Assembly (NCBI RefSeq): GCF_001643375.1
Contig: NZ_LSHB01000001.1
Span: forward strand, 30,761 to 94,760
Direction: 5' to 3'
DNA length: 64,000 nucleotides
Source of the DNA: Chryseobacterium sp. FP211-J200
Lineage (GTDB): Bacteria > Bacteroidota > Bacteroidia > Flavobacteriales > Weeksellaceae
Under the pieces are notes generated by a model. It saw nothing but the letters and a program-made list of their open reading frames with translations. It was not told the origin of the DNA and did no database searches. The position numbers and the translations under genes are program-made. Below, one piece after another: positions 51,998 to 61,649 of the stretch (position 1 is the first letter of the stretch; every line of letters starts with the position of its first letter).

Positions 51998-53295
51998 AAT
52001 GAAAGATTTTGATAGTTTGGATCGTGATATTCGTTTTGGTCTACCGTGATTTCATATTGCCAGCTATTGCATTGTTTTACCAGCCTTTGAGCTGTTCTTA
52101 CGGCTATGTTCAGGTTGTGCTGTTCGTGGTTGAGGATGTTGAAAAAGAAGGGCGAAAAATTGAGTTTTCCTTCTTTGTCTATCTGGTTTAGGGCTTCTGT
52201 TGCCCAATATTGTATCCTTTTTTTTATTTCAAGCTTTTCTATGTTTTTGGCCATCATTTCCTTAGTCTGTTCTACATCTATTGACCTTACAGCAGGCGGG
52301 AGGGGTGCTTTTCTGGCAAAGTCTCTTTCAGTCAAAATATAGAAACGTGGCACGGATTCTGGAATCCTGATGCTAAAGGATTCAATTTCTTCGGGAAAAA
52401 TTAATCTTTTGGGCTGGTTGTTCTCTCGGACATAGGTGGCATTGTCTAGCAGATAATGGAGAAAATCGTCTGTTTTTCTATCGAGTTCCCGTTGGTTAAA
52501 TTCGAAGATAAATTCCCGTATGCGGGGCTTTATTTTGTCGATACGTGTGCTTACCTGGTCTAAATGATTGCGTACGTTTTCGTTGTATTTTAGTACATGG
52601 TTAATGCTGTCGAGAAGCTCAAAGTTGGCGGCGTTCTTGAGCATGTCCTGTACGATGTCATCTATGTCGTAAGTAATCTGAAATCCAGTGGTCAGTTCGT
52701 GTACGTGCTTTTTGATGTGGTCTAAACCTGTGCTGATGGTTTCGATTACTTGCAAGATGTTGGCCTGTGGTTGTTTGATCTGAAAACGGAAATCGTCTAC
52801 CGATTCGCTTACCTGCTGGTCAAGGATTTCAATTTGCTGGGCCAATTCGGTACTTCGGCTGTTGAAATGGTCGCTCATCCAGAACAGCACTTCGGGAGGA
52901 TTTTTTTCAAGACTTGTTTTTAGGGTGTCTAGCAGGTTTTTGAATAGGCGTTCTATTTTGGCAGGGTGATAGCTTTCAGACAGTCGTGTAAAGACTTTTT
53001 GGCAAAATTCTTCTCCATAGTTTTTAAAGCCATATACTTTTCTTTTCCTATCACGCCACAGAAAAAATTCTTGCAAACGTAGGATGATGTTGTTGTTTCG
53101 GTTGCCTTCATCTCTTATGTTGGTTCCTCGCAGGTCGCTAAGTACTTTATTGATGATTTGTATGATTTGGTCTTCAGTAAATTCCTGCTTTTGGTATTTT
53201 TGGTATAATGCAAGAAGTATCAGCCCATCCTCCCGATTTGGGATGAGCTGATAATAGCGCGGTTTTGCTTCGGAATAGAGATCGATTTCTTTCAT
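51967..53295 (-). CDS. jetA: Wadjet kleisin-like subunit JetA
   Basis: A 442-residue cytosolic protein, the right size and position for JetA/MksF. It has an N-terminal winged-helix-like part ('REDGLILLALYQKYQKQEFTEDQIIQIINKVLSDL', 'LQEFFLWRDRKRKVYGF'), a long helical middle (about residues 140-290) and a C-terminal winged helix ('KLNFSPFFFNILNHEQHNLNIAVRTAQRLV'). JetA bridges the two JetC heads as kleisin. It overlaps jetB by 31 bases, and the truncated ATPase gene ends 37 bases upstream. Frame intact. Confidence 0.8.
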   Translation of the reverse strand: MKEIDLYSEAKPRYYQLIPNREDGLILLALYQKYQKQEFTEDQIIQIINKVLSDLRGTNIRDEGNRNNNIILRLQEFFLWRDRKRKVYGFKNYGEEFCQKVFTRLSESYHPAKIERLFKNLLDTLKTSLEKNPPEVLFWMSDHFNSRSTELAQQIEILDQQVSESVDDFRFQIKQPQANILQVIETISTGLDHIKKHVHELTTGFQITYDIDDIVQDMLKNAANFELLDSINHVLKYNENVRNHLDQVSTRIDKIKPRIREFIFEFNQRELDRKTDDFLHYLLDNATYVRENNQPKRLIFPEEIESFSIRIPESVPRFYILTERDFARKAPLPPAVRSIDVEQTKEMMAKNIEKLEIKKRIQYWATEALNQIDKEGKLNFSPFFFNILNHEQHNLNIAVRTAQRLVKQCNSWQYEITVDQNEYHDPNYQNLSLWNMTILKKT

Positions 53296-53332
53296 GGTGA
53301 AGAAGATATATTAAAACCTTTTATTGCTGTAA

Positions 53333-54841
53333 TTATCCAGTTGCTAGTTCCTTTAAATTAATACGTTGTTCTGATAGATTGTAATTTTTGAATTTGTACC
53401 TCATAAATGCTGACATCATGTCTTCGTGAGTAGACATAATAACTTGATTATCATTGAATTCATTTCTTAGTAAATCAATAAACCCGTAAAGATTTAATTC
53501 ATCCATGGTTTGAACAGGATCGTCTATCAAAATTAATTTGTTTTGAGAATACTTTTTGTGAAGTGCTAGAGTGAAAGAAATAATTAATGCTGACAATTGT
53601 CCAGAGCTCATAGTAAAGACAGCATCATAGGTTTTTTTTGATCCAGTTTGGAAACGTATTCCTTCTTTTTCGGAAAAGATAAATAGACCTATTCCACCCT
53701 GAAAAGATTGCATAATCCTGCCTGAATAGATATGGAATACTGTTTCTATGTCTTTTATTATTTTTTTCTGATAAGATTTTAAGGATGAATTATATGTTCC
53801 TTTTAATTTATTAAATTTTTGAGAAACTTCTCTTGCTGTGTCTCTCTTTTTTGTCACTTCTAGTAATTGTGCCGACTTACTCTGTAAAATTTGATTTTGA
53901 CTTAATGATAATTTGTGAGATAAGTATTTTTTCTTCGCTTCAATTTGTTCAACAGTCACAGAATCAGATTGACTATCTTCATTGTTGAAATATTCTCGAA
54001 AATATTCTAAAAAATACGTTTCTACTAATTCTGTATTACTCGTGTCTTTTAGAATGGAGATTTCGCTTTTAAATAGTTCTAATTTGTCAGATACATCTAG
54101 TATCTGTTCGCTACTTAGATATTTTGAATAATCAATTTCAAGAATAGTAAGAACTTTTATCAAATCATTAAAATGATTGTCTTCCAAATCAAGTAACTGT
54201 GTAGCAAATTCTTTATTATAATTAATAGAAATAATATGAGTATTTATCAGTTCTATTATTTGTTTAATTGTTTCAGATTTAAATTTTGTAAATGTTTCCT
54301 GAAGACGATTGTTTTTATCAGAGTTGATCTCCTTGATTTGTTCAGATTTATTTTCGATTTGAAGAAGGAATGCTTCAATGTTTTTCCAGTCATATCCACA
54401 TAAAATACATTCGCCACTAGAAACTCCAGCTTCTCTTAGTTCTGTAAGTTCCTCTATTAAATCATTTCTGGATTTAGAAATGTCTGAATAAATTTTATCT
54501 AATCCAGAAAGCTCTTTATGACTAGATATAAGTGCCTGTTGAGTTGAAGAAAAAGTAGTTTTTAAATCACCTGAAATGAAATCATACAAATTCAAGTCTA
54601 TTGATTCTTCCACTGCATTATGACTAAGAGATTCCAGTTTCTGAATGGTGTTTTGCAGACCTGTTACTTTAGCTTTTATCTCTCTAATCCCATCTTTTTC
54701 AGATAAAAAATTATGAAATTTAAAAAAGCTATTTACAAGGTTTTTATTTGCCAAAAGATAGTCAACAGTTCTATTTAAATGCAACAGGAAACAAGAATAG
54801 ATTGGGATTTTCAACGTATATTTAGAATAAATTAAAAACAA
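53333..54841 (-). pseudogene. SMC/Rad50-like ATPase, N-terminally truncated
   Basis: A 502-residue frame with only the second half of an SMC/Rad50-like ATPase. It has coiled coil around a zinc-hook-like 'GECILCGYDW' (CxxC, about residue 144), a signature loop 'FTMSSGQLSALIISFTLALHK' and Walker B 'NKLILIDDPVQTMDELN', but no Walker A. The first about 20 residues look random and the conserved part starts near 'NRTVDYLLANKN'. The missing N-terminus should lie where tssN now starts (54851, opposite strand). The gene ends 37 bases before jetA in the same direction, so it was probably first in the island operon. It resembles SMC-like subunits of other defence or repair systems such as Lamassu, but no type can be set. 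Confidence 0.72.
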
Positions 54842-54850
54842 AAAGCAAAT

Positions 54851-55768
54851 ATGGAAGTAGGATCTGTTAAAGAGATTTTTTTAAGATATCTTCTGATGCC
54901 AATTATTGCAGGGATTATGGTTTTCATTCTTGCAATGATTCGCAGAAGTCAACCTGCCATCAAGGTCAAGCATATTATTTTTTATGTTTTGATTGCGGGG
55001 TTATGTCTCTCTTTACCTGGTTTTTTAGGGTTTTCTGGTAATCTTTTCAATCCTTACTGGTATCTTTTTTCACAAGTGATTTATTTGGGATTAGGGATTT
55101 TTCACGTTAATCTGTTACATCATTATTTCAGAAAACATATTGATAAACTTTGGATGAGTATTTTGTTTGAAAGCATTCTGAGCATCACTTGTATTCTTTT
55201 TGGAGGTTATCTTTTTACCTTGATTTTCAAATGGATGAGCAAAGATCTCGGCAATGAATATATGGCAGCAACCAGTCTTTTGATTTTCTTTGTTCCGCTG
55301 GTTTTCTATTATTGTTATGTTCAGTTTGTCAGCATTCCTTTTGATATTTACAAAACCTGGAGATTCGATCCGGATCAGAAGCCTCATAACTTTCAAGGTG
55401 TTGATTTTGATAAATTAATGGTTCTGAATGTAGAGTTAAGCAAAAACTCAGAAGATCAGCAGAGATTCATTGTGAAAGCTAAAACACTTCCTACGGGAAT
55501 TACTTTTGGAGATTGGTTTTATCGTGTAGTTGATGATTATAATTACAAAAACCCGACGACGACCATCAAATTGATGGATGGAAACAACGAACCTTTCTAC
55601 TGGATTTTTTATATCAAAAAATCATTTTTCAGCTTCAGAAAATATATTGATTTTGAACAAGATATTTTAACTAATAAAATTACCGAAAACCAAACGATTA
55701 TCTGTAAAAGAGTCATCAGACATCAGGAAGAAGGTAATATTGCAAACCAAATAACGACAACATTATGA
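54851..55768 (+). CDS. tssN: T6SS-iii membrane protein TssN
   Basis: A 305-residue protein with about five N-terminal membrane helices (residues about 10-175) and a cytoplasmic C-terminal domain ('FKAKTLPTGITFGDWFYRVVDDYN'-like, 'PTTTIKLMDGNNEPFYWIFYIKKS'), which fits TssN of Bacteroidota T6SS-iii, a stand-in for the TssJLM membrane complex. The stop overlaps the tssK start by 4 bases (ATGA). It is divergent from the truncated ATPase, 9 bases away. Confidence 0.82.
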   Translation: MEVGSVKEIFLRYLLMPIIAGIMVFILAMIRRSQPAIKVKHIIFYVLIAGLCLSLPGFLGFSGNLFNPYWYLFSQVIYLGLGIFHVNLLHHYFRKHIDKLWMSILFESILSITCILFGGYLFTLIFKWMSKDLGNEYMAATSLLIFFVPLVFYYCYVQFVSIPFDIYKTWRFDPDQKPHNFQGVDFDKLMVLNVELSKNSEDQQRFIVKAKTLPTGITFGDWFYRVVDDYNYKNPTTTIKLMDGNNEPFYWIFYIKKSFFSFRKYIDFEQDILTNKITENQTIICKRVIRHQEEGNIANQITTTL

Positions 55769-56910
55769 TACAGCCAATTAAACATTATGCCGTAAACTGG
55801 GTAGACGGAATGAAGATTTCTAAAGATCATCTTGTACAGCAGGAAGATTTTATGATAGACTCTATCCGGGATTCTAATTCTTTGCAAATCAATTCCTACA
55901 ATTTTGGATTGCTTCCGATTTCTGAAAAATTCGGAGACAAAACCATTTACGAACTTCAAAGTACAGCAACCAATGATGCGCAGTTAATTATCAAAAAATG
56001 TACTGCTGTAACGCTTGCAGGTTATAGAATTGAGTTGTTTGATTACAAAGTTAATATCAGAAATCTGGCAAAAAATATGTCGCAGCAGCAGGAAGATGTG
56101 GATGGCGAATATTACATTTTGGCTTCGGTTAATCCTTTTGATCACGTATCTTTTGGAGATATTGATGCAGAAGAAATTCCGCCAAGACATCCTTTTACAA
56201 AACCTAATTACAGAATAGAATTGGTAGATGTTTCAATTCTTAACAGCAGTTATTCTGGAGGAAATTATCTCGTGCTTGGAAAGGTGGCGATGAAATCTGG
56301 AATGGCTCAGATTGATGCGCATTTTATTCCGCCTTGCAACTCGATAGAAAGCCATCCAAGGTTGGTAGAATATTACAACAGTTATTCTAATTCCTTGAGT
56401 AATCTTCGTCAATATGCTTTTAAAATTATCCAAAAAACGGCCCATAAAAACCAAAATGTGACTTTGGCTGAAAATGTAAAAATGCTTTGCAAAACGATTA
56501 TTGCAAATATTGGAGAGAATTATTTCCAGTTTAAAAATATCGTAACAGAACAACCTCCGATTTTCTTGATTAATATCTTCTCAAAATTGGCACTTCAGCT
56601 TTATAATGACACGCAGATGATTGTGCAGTCTGAATTGGAAGAGATGCTGAATTACAGCTTAGAATGGAGCGAAATCACACCTCATTCTTTACTAAATCAA
56701 TTGACGGTTTCTGCAGAAATCAATTACGATCATCATAATACGGGAGAATATTTCTACAATATCAATCAAATGCTGAAAAGCTTGGAATCAATTTTTGGAA
56801 AACTCAGCGAGCTGGATTATATCGGTCAAAGAAAAGAAAATATCATCGTGAACGAACAAGAAGTGAAATCAAACGACGATCCGAAGAAAGGTTGGAGTGT
56901 TATCAATTAA
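55765..56910 (+). CDS. tssK: T6SS baseplate subunit TssK
   Basis: A 381-residue cytosolic baseplate protein. The start 'HYAVNWVDGMKISKDHLVQQ' matches TssK (W-x-x-G-M plus H-F/L-x-x-Q), and 'YYNSYSNSLSNLRQYAFKI' and 'LFIN'-type shoulder helices follow. TssK links the baseplate to the membrane complex. It is translationally coupled to tssN and ends before a hairpin terminator, so tssN-tssK form one unit. The remaining core genes (tssB, tssC, tssF, tssG, tssH) must lie outside the window. Confidence 0.85.
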   Translation: MIQPIKHYAVNWVDGMKISKDHLVQQEDFMIDSIRDSNSLQINSYNFGLLPISEKFGDKTIYELQSTATNDAQLIIKKCTAVTLAGYRIELFDYKVNIRNLAKNMSQQQEDVDGEYYILASVNPFDHVSFGDIDAEEIPPRHPFTKPNYRIELVDVSILNSSYSGGNYLVLGKVAMKSGMAQIDAHFIPPCNSIESHPRLVEYYNSYSNSLSNLRQYAFKIIQKTAHKNQNVTLAENVKMLCKTIIANIGENYFQFKNIVTEQPPIFLINIFSKLALQLYNDTQMIVQSELEEMLNYSLEWSEITPHSLLNQLTVSAEINYDHHNTGEYFYNINQMLKSLESIFGKLSELDYIGQRKENIIVNEQEVKSNDDPKKGWSVIN

Positions 56911-56949
56911 TCGATTTTAATTCGAAAATTTAATGTAAAAATGATTTAT

Positions 56950-56975
56950 CCCAAGGACAAAATCTTTGGGTTTTT
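56950..56975 (+). terminator. terminator after tssK
   Basis: CCCAAGGA (56950-56957) pairs with TCTTTGGG (56963-56970), one G-T pair and a 5-base loop, followed by TTTTT. It separates tssN-tssK from the effector-linked genes. Confidence 0.85.
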
Positions 56976-57093
56976 CATTAAAAATAGAAATCGAGAATCG
57001 TAGAATTACTACACTTTTCAAAATAATCAGAAGGATCGATTATCAATCAAAATTTGTTTTATAATTTTAATAATCGCAAGATTGTGTTAAATA

Positions 57094-58062
57094 ATGGTTT
57101 CAGAAGATAGTTATATCAAATTAAAAATCAATGGATTATTAGATTTGGAGGTCTTCTCAAAAGAGTATCATATTTCCAAAGAAGAGATTATCAAATTTCA
57201 TAATCAGTATTGCGAGATAGGAGAGATTTTACCTTTACATCTACCGAAATATGTTCCTTTTCTTTACTTGCCGAGAAAGAACTTTGAGAACAGAAATTTG
57301 GAGTTTGTAAAGACCAATGATTTGCAATATCCGATTGGTGTAAGTCAAAAAAAATATGGCGTTGTTATAAATTATCTTCATAGTAATACTCAGATTCATT
57401 TTGATGTTAATGTTAAGCGAGATGGTAATTTGGTTGAGATTAATAAAGTATAAAATTATATCAATAATGCCGAAGTTGATAACATCATCGAAAAGTTATT
57501 TGATAAAGCAGAGCAAGCGATTTATCCTTTGAAGATAACGGTTGATAAAAAAGGAAGTTTTTCGACAATAGAAAACGAAAAGGAAATCCAGGAAAGATGG
57601 GAGCGAGAATATTTCCCAAAATTGAAAGAATATTATGTAGGAGAAACAGCAGAAGGAATTCTGAAAAAGATGGATTTAACCTTTAAGAATTTGAAGTCAA
57701 AACAGACTTATTTTTCTCAAAGTGTTTTTTATAAGCTTTTTTTTCTTCCAGTCTATCAATTGTATTCTAGTTATAGTAAAGACGGGAGTGTTGGTTTTTA
57801 TTTTGCTAATTTACAAAGCAATATAGCTTTTAATGTAAAATATACTTTAGAAAAAGAATATACAAGAGGAAATAAAATTGCTTTACGAATTTCGGGTAAT
57901 GAAGTTGATAATGAATGGAAGCAGAAAGCAGAAAAAGGAAGTATGGATTGGTTGTATAAATTTCAAAAAGATACACACGATTTATTTTCTATAACAGGTT
58001 CTGTTTCCACTTTTGACAGAGGTAAAGAACTGAAAATTGAAGTACAGATATTTGAAATTTAA
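57094..58062 (+). pseudogene. T6SS-linked LysM-like protein, in-frame TAA
   Basis: One 322-codon frame broken by TAA at 57451-57453. It starts MVSEDSYIKLKINGLLDLEV, whose 'FSKEYHISKEEIIKFHNQYCEIGEILPLHLPKYVPF' part resembles a LysM repeat, and continues after the stop as 'NYINNAEVDNIIEKLFDKAEQAIYPLKIT' to the ATTTAA end. The residue lost at the stop was probably Gln or Lys (one base change from CAA or AAA). Its place between tssK and the PAAR-like gene suggests a T6SS adapter or loading protein. Confidence 0.7.
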
Positions 58063-58101
58063 TATTTTGAATTAAGTGATAAAAAGTGTAAAAACAATAT
58101 T

Positions 58102-58569
58102 ATGAGTGAGAGACATCTTGTTTGCCAAGGCGCCATTTGCCGTTGCAACTTCGGGACAACTCCTGATAAATTGAAAGTCTTAACCCAAAGCAAACGCTAC
58201 ATCAATGATAAAGGTGGCGGTCAAAAACTGATGGCTACCAACAAAGATATCAGCAAAACTTTTGAAAAAAACATGTTCGGAAACTGTTCTAAACTTAATA
58301 ATAATCCTTGCCAAGTTACGGTCACGCAATGGAGTGGTTTTTATGAAAAAATCACACTTGAAGAAAATAGTGGTAAAGCACTTTTGGAAAGCAGTAAGGC
58401 AACTTGCCCGATCGGAAGTACAGATTGTATCACAATTATCAATCACGGACAAACGGCTGAAGTTTCTCAGCAGAATGTGAAGAATGCGGATAAGGAAGTT
58501 TTGATGGAATTGTTTCCATTTACAACTGTAGGAAAGTATATCAGAAAAACAGATCAGTTAGAATTTTAA
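58102..58569 (+). CDS. PAAR-like DUF4280 protein
   Basis: A 155-residue protein with the DUF4280/PAAR-like pattern: 'HLVCQGAICRCNFGTTPDKL' at the start, 'KDISKTFEKNMFGNCSKLNNNPC', 'SSKATCPIGSTDCITIINHGQTAEVS'. Multiple Cys and His can bind a metal and form a spike tip, as in PAAR proteins that sit on VgrG. In T6SS-iii loci DUF4280 proteins act as tip or effector carriers. It is 11 bases before the 1019-residue gene, which suggests a tip/effector pair. Confidence 0.85.
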   Translation: MSERHLVCQGAICRCNFGTTPDKLKVLTQSKRYINDKGGGQKLMATNKDISKTFEKNMFGNCSKLNNNPCQVTVTQWSGFYEKITLEENSGKALLESSKATCPIGSTDCITIINHGQTAEVSQQNVKNADKEVLMELFPFTTVGKYIRKTDQLEF

Positions 58570-58580
58570 AATCATTAAAA

Positions 58581-61500
58581 ATGGGACAGAATACTTTAAC
58601 TGCAATTGTTTTAAAACCTGAGAATGCTGACTTTAATGAACAATATCGTGCACTCACAACTCAAGAAGGCCAAGGATTTACTATTGGGATTAAGGAATAT
58701 GTTGATGGCAAAAAAGGAATTGATGATAGAATTGCAAACCTTGAAAATGAAAAGCGAAATATAGATACTGAGTTGCAAAATGAAGAGAAAAGATTATATG
58801 AACAAGCGCAGCAGAGATTCAAAGAGGGAGGAAAATGGACGGAAGCTGAAACTCATAATGGTGAAAGCGTAAGTCACGCTCAGGTAAGTTTGAACGAGAA
58901 TGTCAGACTTGCTAAGAATAGAGCAGAAAGACTCAAAAGGGCAAAAGATAATCAACTAGAAGCTGTAAAAAATGAATTGAAAGAGTTTGATAAAAATTTT
59001 GAATCTGTTGTCTGGGCGTGGAATCTAGCTCACAAAAGAAGTGATAAACCCAATGGTAGAAATGAAATAATCCAAATCGGAACTAAGGAAGTAAGTTTGG
59101 TTTTAGGACAGCATTTGTATGGTGGTGGCTTTGCGTGGATTGAGCCGTTTTATGACGGATCACAGCCAACAGGGAATGCTAAAAGTGGCTTATTCATTCA
59201 TACAGCGGGAGCTTCTATGCAAATCATTACTGCAGAATGGTATGGTTTTGACAAAGACCAAAATCCTGTGAAAATTGATAAATCTGTTGCTCCTGGTTCA
59301 AAAGTCCAATTACATATCTATACTAAAAGTATGTATGGCCACAATATCAGAGTTGAACTGAAATCTAATGGTAAAACACTCAAAGCCAATACCTACGGAA
59401 CTTCAGTTGTCATTAATGCAAATAAAAAAGAAGAAGATCCAGCTACAGAATATGGGATTACGGATTCCAAAGATTTATTCTTGACCGAGGTTGAAATTCA
59501 CGATTACTCTGATCCAAAGAGTGTTCAACCTCCTTCTGGAACACAGACTGGAACTATGGTAGGTTCTGATGGTAATGATCCTCCAATTCCGAATGTACAA
59601 AAAGCGATATTAGATGTCTATATAGATCCAGCTTGGTGCGCTGGTCAAGCACAAATTCTCATTAAACCAACTATTCATTTCAGCAATCAAAGGCAAGATT
59701 TGAATGTTGGACTAACAGTTAATTGCAGAGCAGCCGTAGATGTAAAAATTCCTGATACAGGTAATATGCCTGTGTTTGTAGATAACATCGAAACTAATAT
59801 TGAATCATTTCATCCTTGCGGATACAGTAAATTTGAAATTAATGATGGATCACGGACGGTTGATTTATTAGGAGAAAAATCTCTTCCACCTTTGAATCTT
59901 TTTGAATTGGTTGCAGGACCAGAAAGTAATACTCAAGACATCACTATTGATCTTGATACCGATACTACAGAATGCTCCTTTGACGGCTCGGAAAATGATC
60001 ACGAAAAACATGCATTATCCTTAATTGACTATCCCGAAAAACAAGTTGAAAATGATGCTGAAAAAGAAGAAGAAAGTAGTACTTCCAGAGATCATAAGAT
60101 TAAAGTTCAAATAGGAGATAAGACCAATGTAAGCCATGAACAGCTTGTTGCTTTTAGCGGAAAGCTTGAAAAATATACAGCAGATGGTGATGATAAGCAA
60201 CTGAAGTTTAAAGCACGTTATATCTATAATTATGCGCCTATCAATCTGGCAGGACATCCTGTACATCCCATTTTTCGATATTTTTGGTTAGGCAATGGCG
60301 TACCAACTAATACATATTTGGTGAAAACAAACACTTGCCGTTACCAACAAAATGTGGCGGTCAAAACTTATCCTGATGTGGGGTGGAGTTTAAAACTTTC
60401 GTATACCAATTCAACCGTTGAAAAAGAAATCTGGAAAAATAAAAGATTTGCGAACAGGAATGCTGCAAGATTCCAAAGAAGACCACAAAAATGGATTGCT
60501 GCCGGCGAGGATAAAAGCATCGGGATTTCTCTTGGAGCCAAATGGGATAAAGATAATGAGTTTGATGCTACAGCAGATATAACGGAACAGATCAAAGCGT
60601 TGTGCGAAAAATTCGGTGTTATCGGTCGATTTGTAAACTCAGTATTTCTTGGTCAGGAAAATAGTAATAACAGCAGTCAGGGACAACCCACCGCAGAAGA
60701 CAGAGCAGCACTAGAGAGTGTGGCTGCGCAAAATAGAGGAAGAGAGGATCGTGCTTTGGAACAAACGCGGAATGATATGAATTCTGCTAGAGCTCAATTA
60801 CGTAATGCGACCACAGAAGTACAGAAAAGAAACGCCCAGAGAAATATAGAGAGGGTACAACGAGATATGGATCGCCAATCTCGAGAATATAAACGTGGCT
60901 TAACAAGATCTATCGCTAGTGTCAGTGTCCAGTGGCCACAGATAGAAGCACAGTTTGAATGGAGTTTGGAAAACATAGATCAGGTCGGTCCACATCACAA
61001 TCAGGTTGGGGTTGTTTTGCGAGGTGTCTTGGAGTTGACGCCATTAATTGGGATTACAGCTACCTTAGATTTTCTTGCACTGGCACAGCGTGCGCATCCC
61101 GTTGCATTAGCGGTAATAGCAGCAGCCGATATCACGATGGCTCTTATTGGGGATGGCAGTAAAATTACTTGCGAACTAAGTGCTGCAGGAAATTTTGGTG
61201 GAAAGTTACAAGGTTTTCTCAATACAAAAACAGGCGAAAATAGCTTTAATAAGAATGATAGAAATGCCAATGACAAACAAGTTACTGAACTGAAATGTGA
61301 TTTGGAATTTAAACTCAAAATTGCAATTGACTTGGCAATTTCTACTAAAAAATTATTTGTTAAAGTAACTGTATCAGGTAAATTCGGTGCAGATGCAACA
61401 GCAAAATGGACAGGGAAAGCTCCAATAGATGCGGATGATTTTGGATGGTATCTAGCTCCTGAAATGACTTTTGAAGGATTAGAGGTTAAGGGTTATGCTA

Positions 61501-61640
61501 ATATTAGCGCAAAAGCAGAAACAGGAAGTGGGACACCAATGGGGTCTGTTGGGACTACCAACGAATTTACCTGGCAAGCCATTGATGCTTGGAAAGAGCC
61601 AAAGAAATGGGATAAAATGTATCTATGTAAATCGGAATAA
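58581..61640 (+). CDS. candidate T6SS effector, 1019 residues, unknown type
   Basis: No known catalytic domain recognised. Visible parts: an N-terminal region with coiled coil (about residues 50-140, 'IDDRIANLENEKRNIDTELQNE'), beta-rich middle domains (about 170-500) with Cys-containing strands ('VYIDPAWCAGQAQILI'), an Arg/Gln-rich coiled coil (about 705-775), a hydrophobic segment (about residues 811-856, 'VGVVLRGVLELTPLIGITATLDFLALAQ') that could insert into a membrane, and a C-terminal tail 'FGWYLAPEMTFEGLEVKGYA' ... 'NEFTWQAIDAWKEPKKWDKM'. No signal peptide. The lipoprotein gene starts 9 bases after it. Context suggests a membrane-acting effector with a lipoprotein immunity partner; this is inference. 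Confidence 0.8.
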   Translation: MGQNTLTAIVLKPENADFNEQYRALTTQEGQGFTIGIKEYVDGKKGIDDRIANLENEKRNIDTELQNEEKRLYEQAQQRFKEGGKWTEAETHNGESVSHAQVSLNENVRLAKNRAERLKRAKDNQLEAVKNELKEFDKNFESVVWAWNLAHKRSDKPNGRNEIIQIGTKEVSLVLGQHLYGGGFAWIEPFYDGSQPTGNAKSGLFIHTAGASMQIITAEWYGFDKDQNPVKIDKSVAPGSKVQLHIYTKSMYGHNIRVELKSNGKTLKANTYGTSVVINANKKEEDPATEYGITDSKDLFLTEVEIHDYSDPKSVQPPSGTQTGTMVGSDGNDPPIPNVQKAILDVYIDPAWCAGQAQILIKPTIHFSNQRQDLNVGLTVNCRAAVDVKIPDTGNMPVFVDNIETNIESFHPCGYSKFEINDGSRTVDLLGEKSLPPLNLFELVAGPESNTQDITIDLDTDTTECSFDGSENDHEKHALSLIDYPEKQVENDAEKEEESSTSRDHKIKVQIGDKTNVSHEQLVAFSGKLEKYTADGDDKQLKFKARYIYNYAPINLAGHPVHPIFRYFWLGNGVPTNTYLVKTNTCRYQQNVAVKTYPDVGWSLKLSYTNSTVEKEIWKNKRFANRNAARFQRRPQKWIAAGEDKSIGISLGAKWDKDNEFDATADITEQIKALCEKFGVIGRFVNSVFLGQENSNNSSQGQPTAEDRAALESVAAQNRGREDRALEQTRNDMNSARAQLRNATTEVQKRNAQRNIERVQRDMDRQSREYKRGLTRSIASVSVQWPQIEAQFEWSLENIDQVGPHHNQVGVVLRGVLELTPLIGITATLDFLALAQRAHPVALAVIAAADITMALIGDGSKITCELSAAGNFGGKLQGFLNTKTGENSFNKNDRNANDKQVTELKCDLEFKLKIAIDLAISTKKLFVKVTVSGKFGADATAKWTGKAPIDADDFGWYLAPEMTFEGLEVKGYANISAKAETGSGTPMGSVGTTNEFTWQAIDAWKEPKKWDKMYLCKSE

Positions 61641-61649
61641 AAAAATAAA

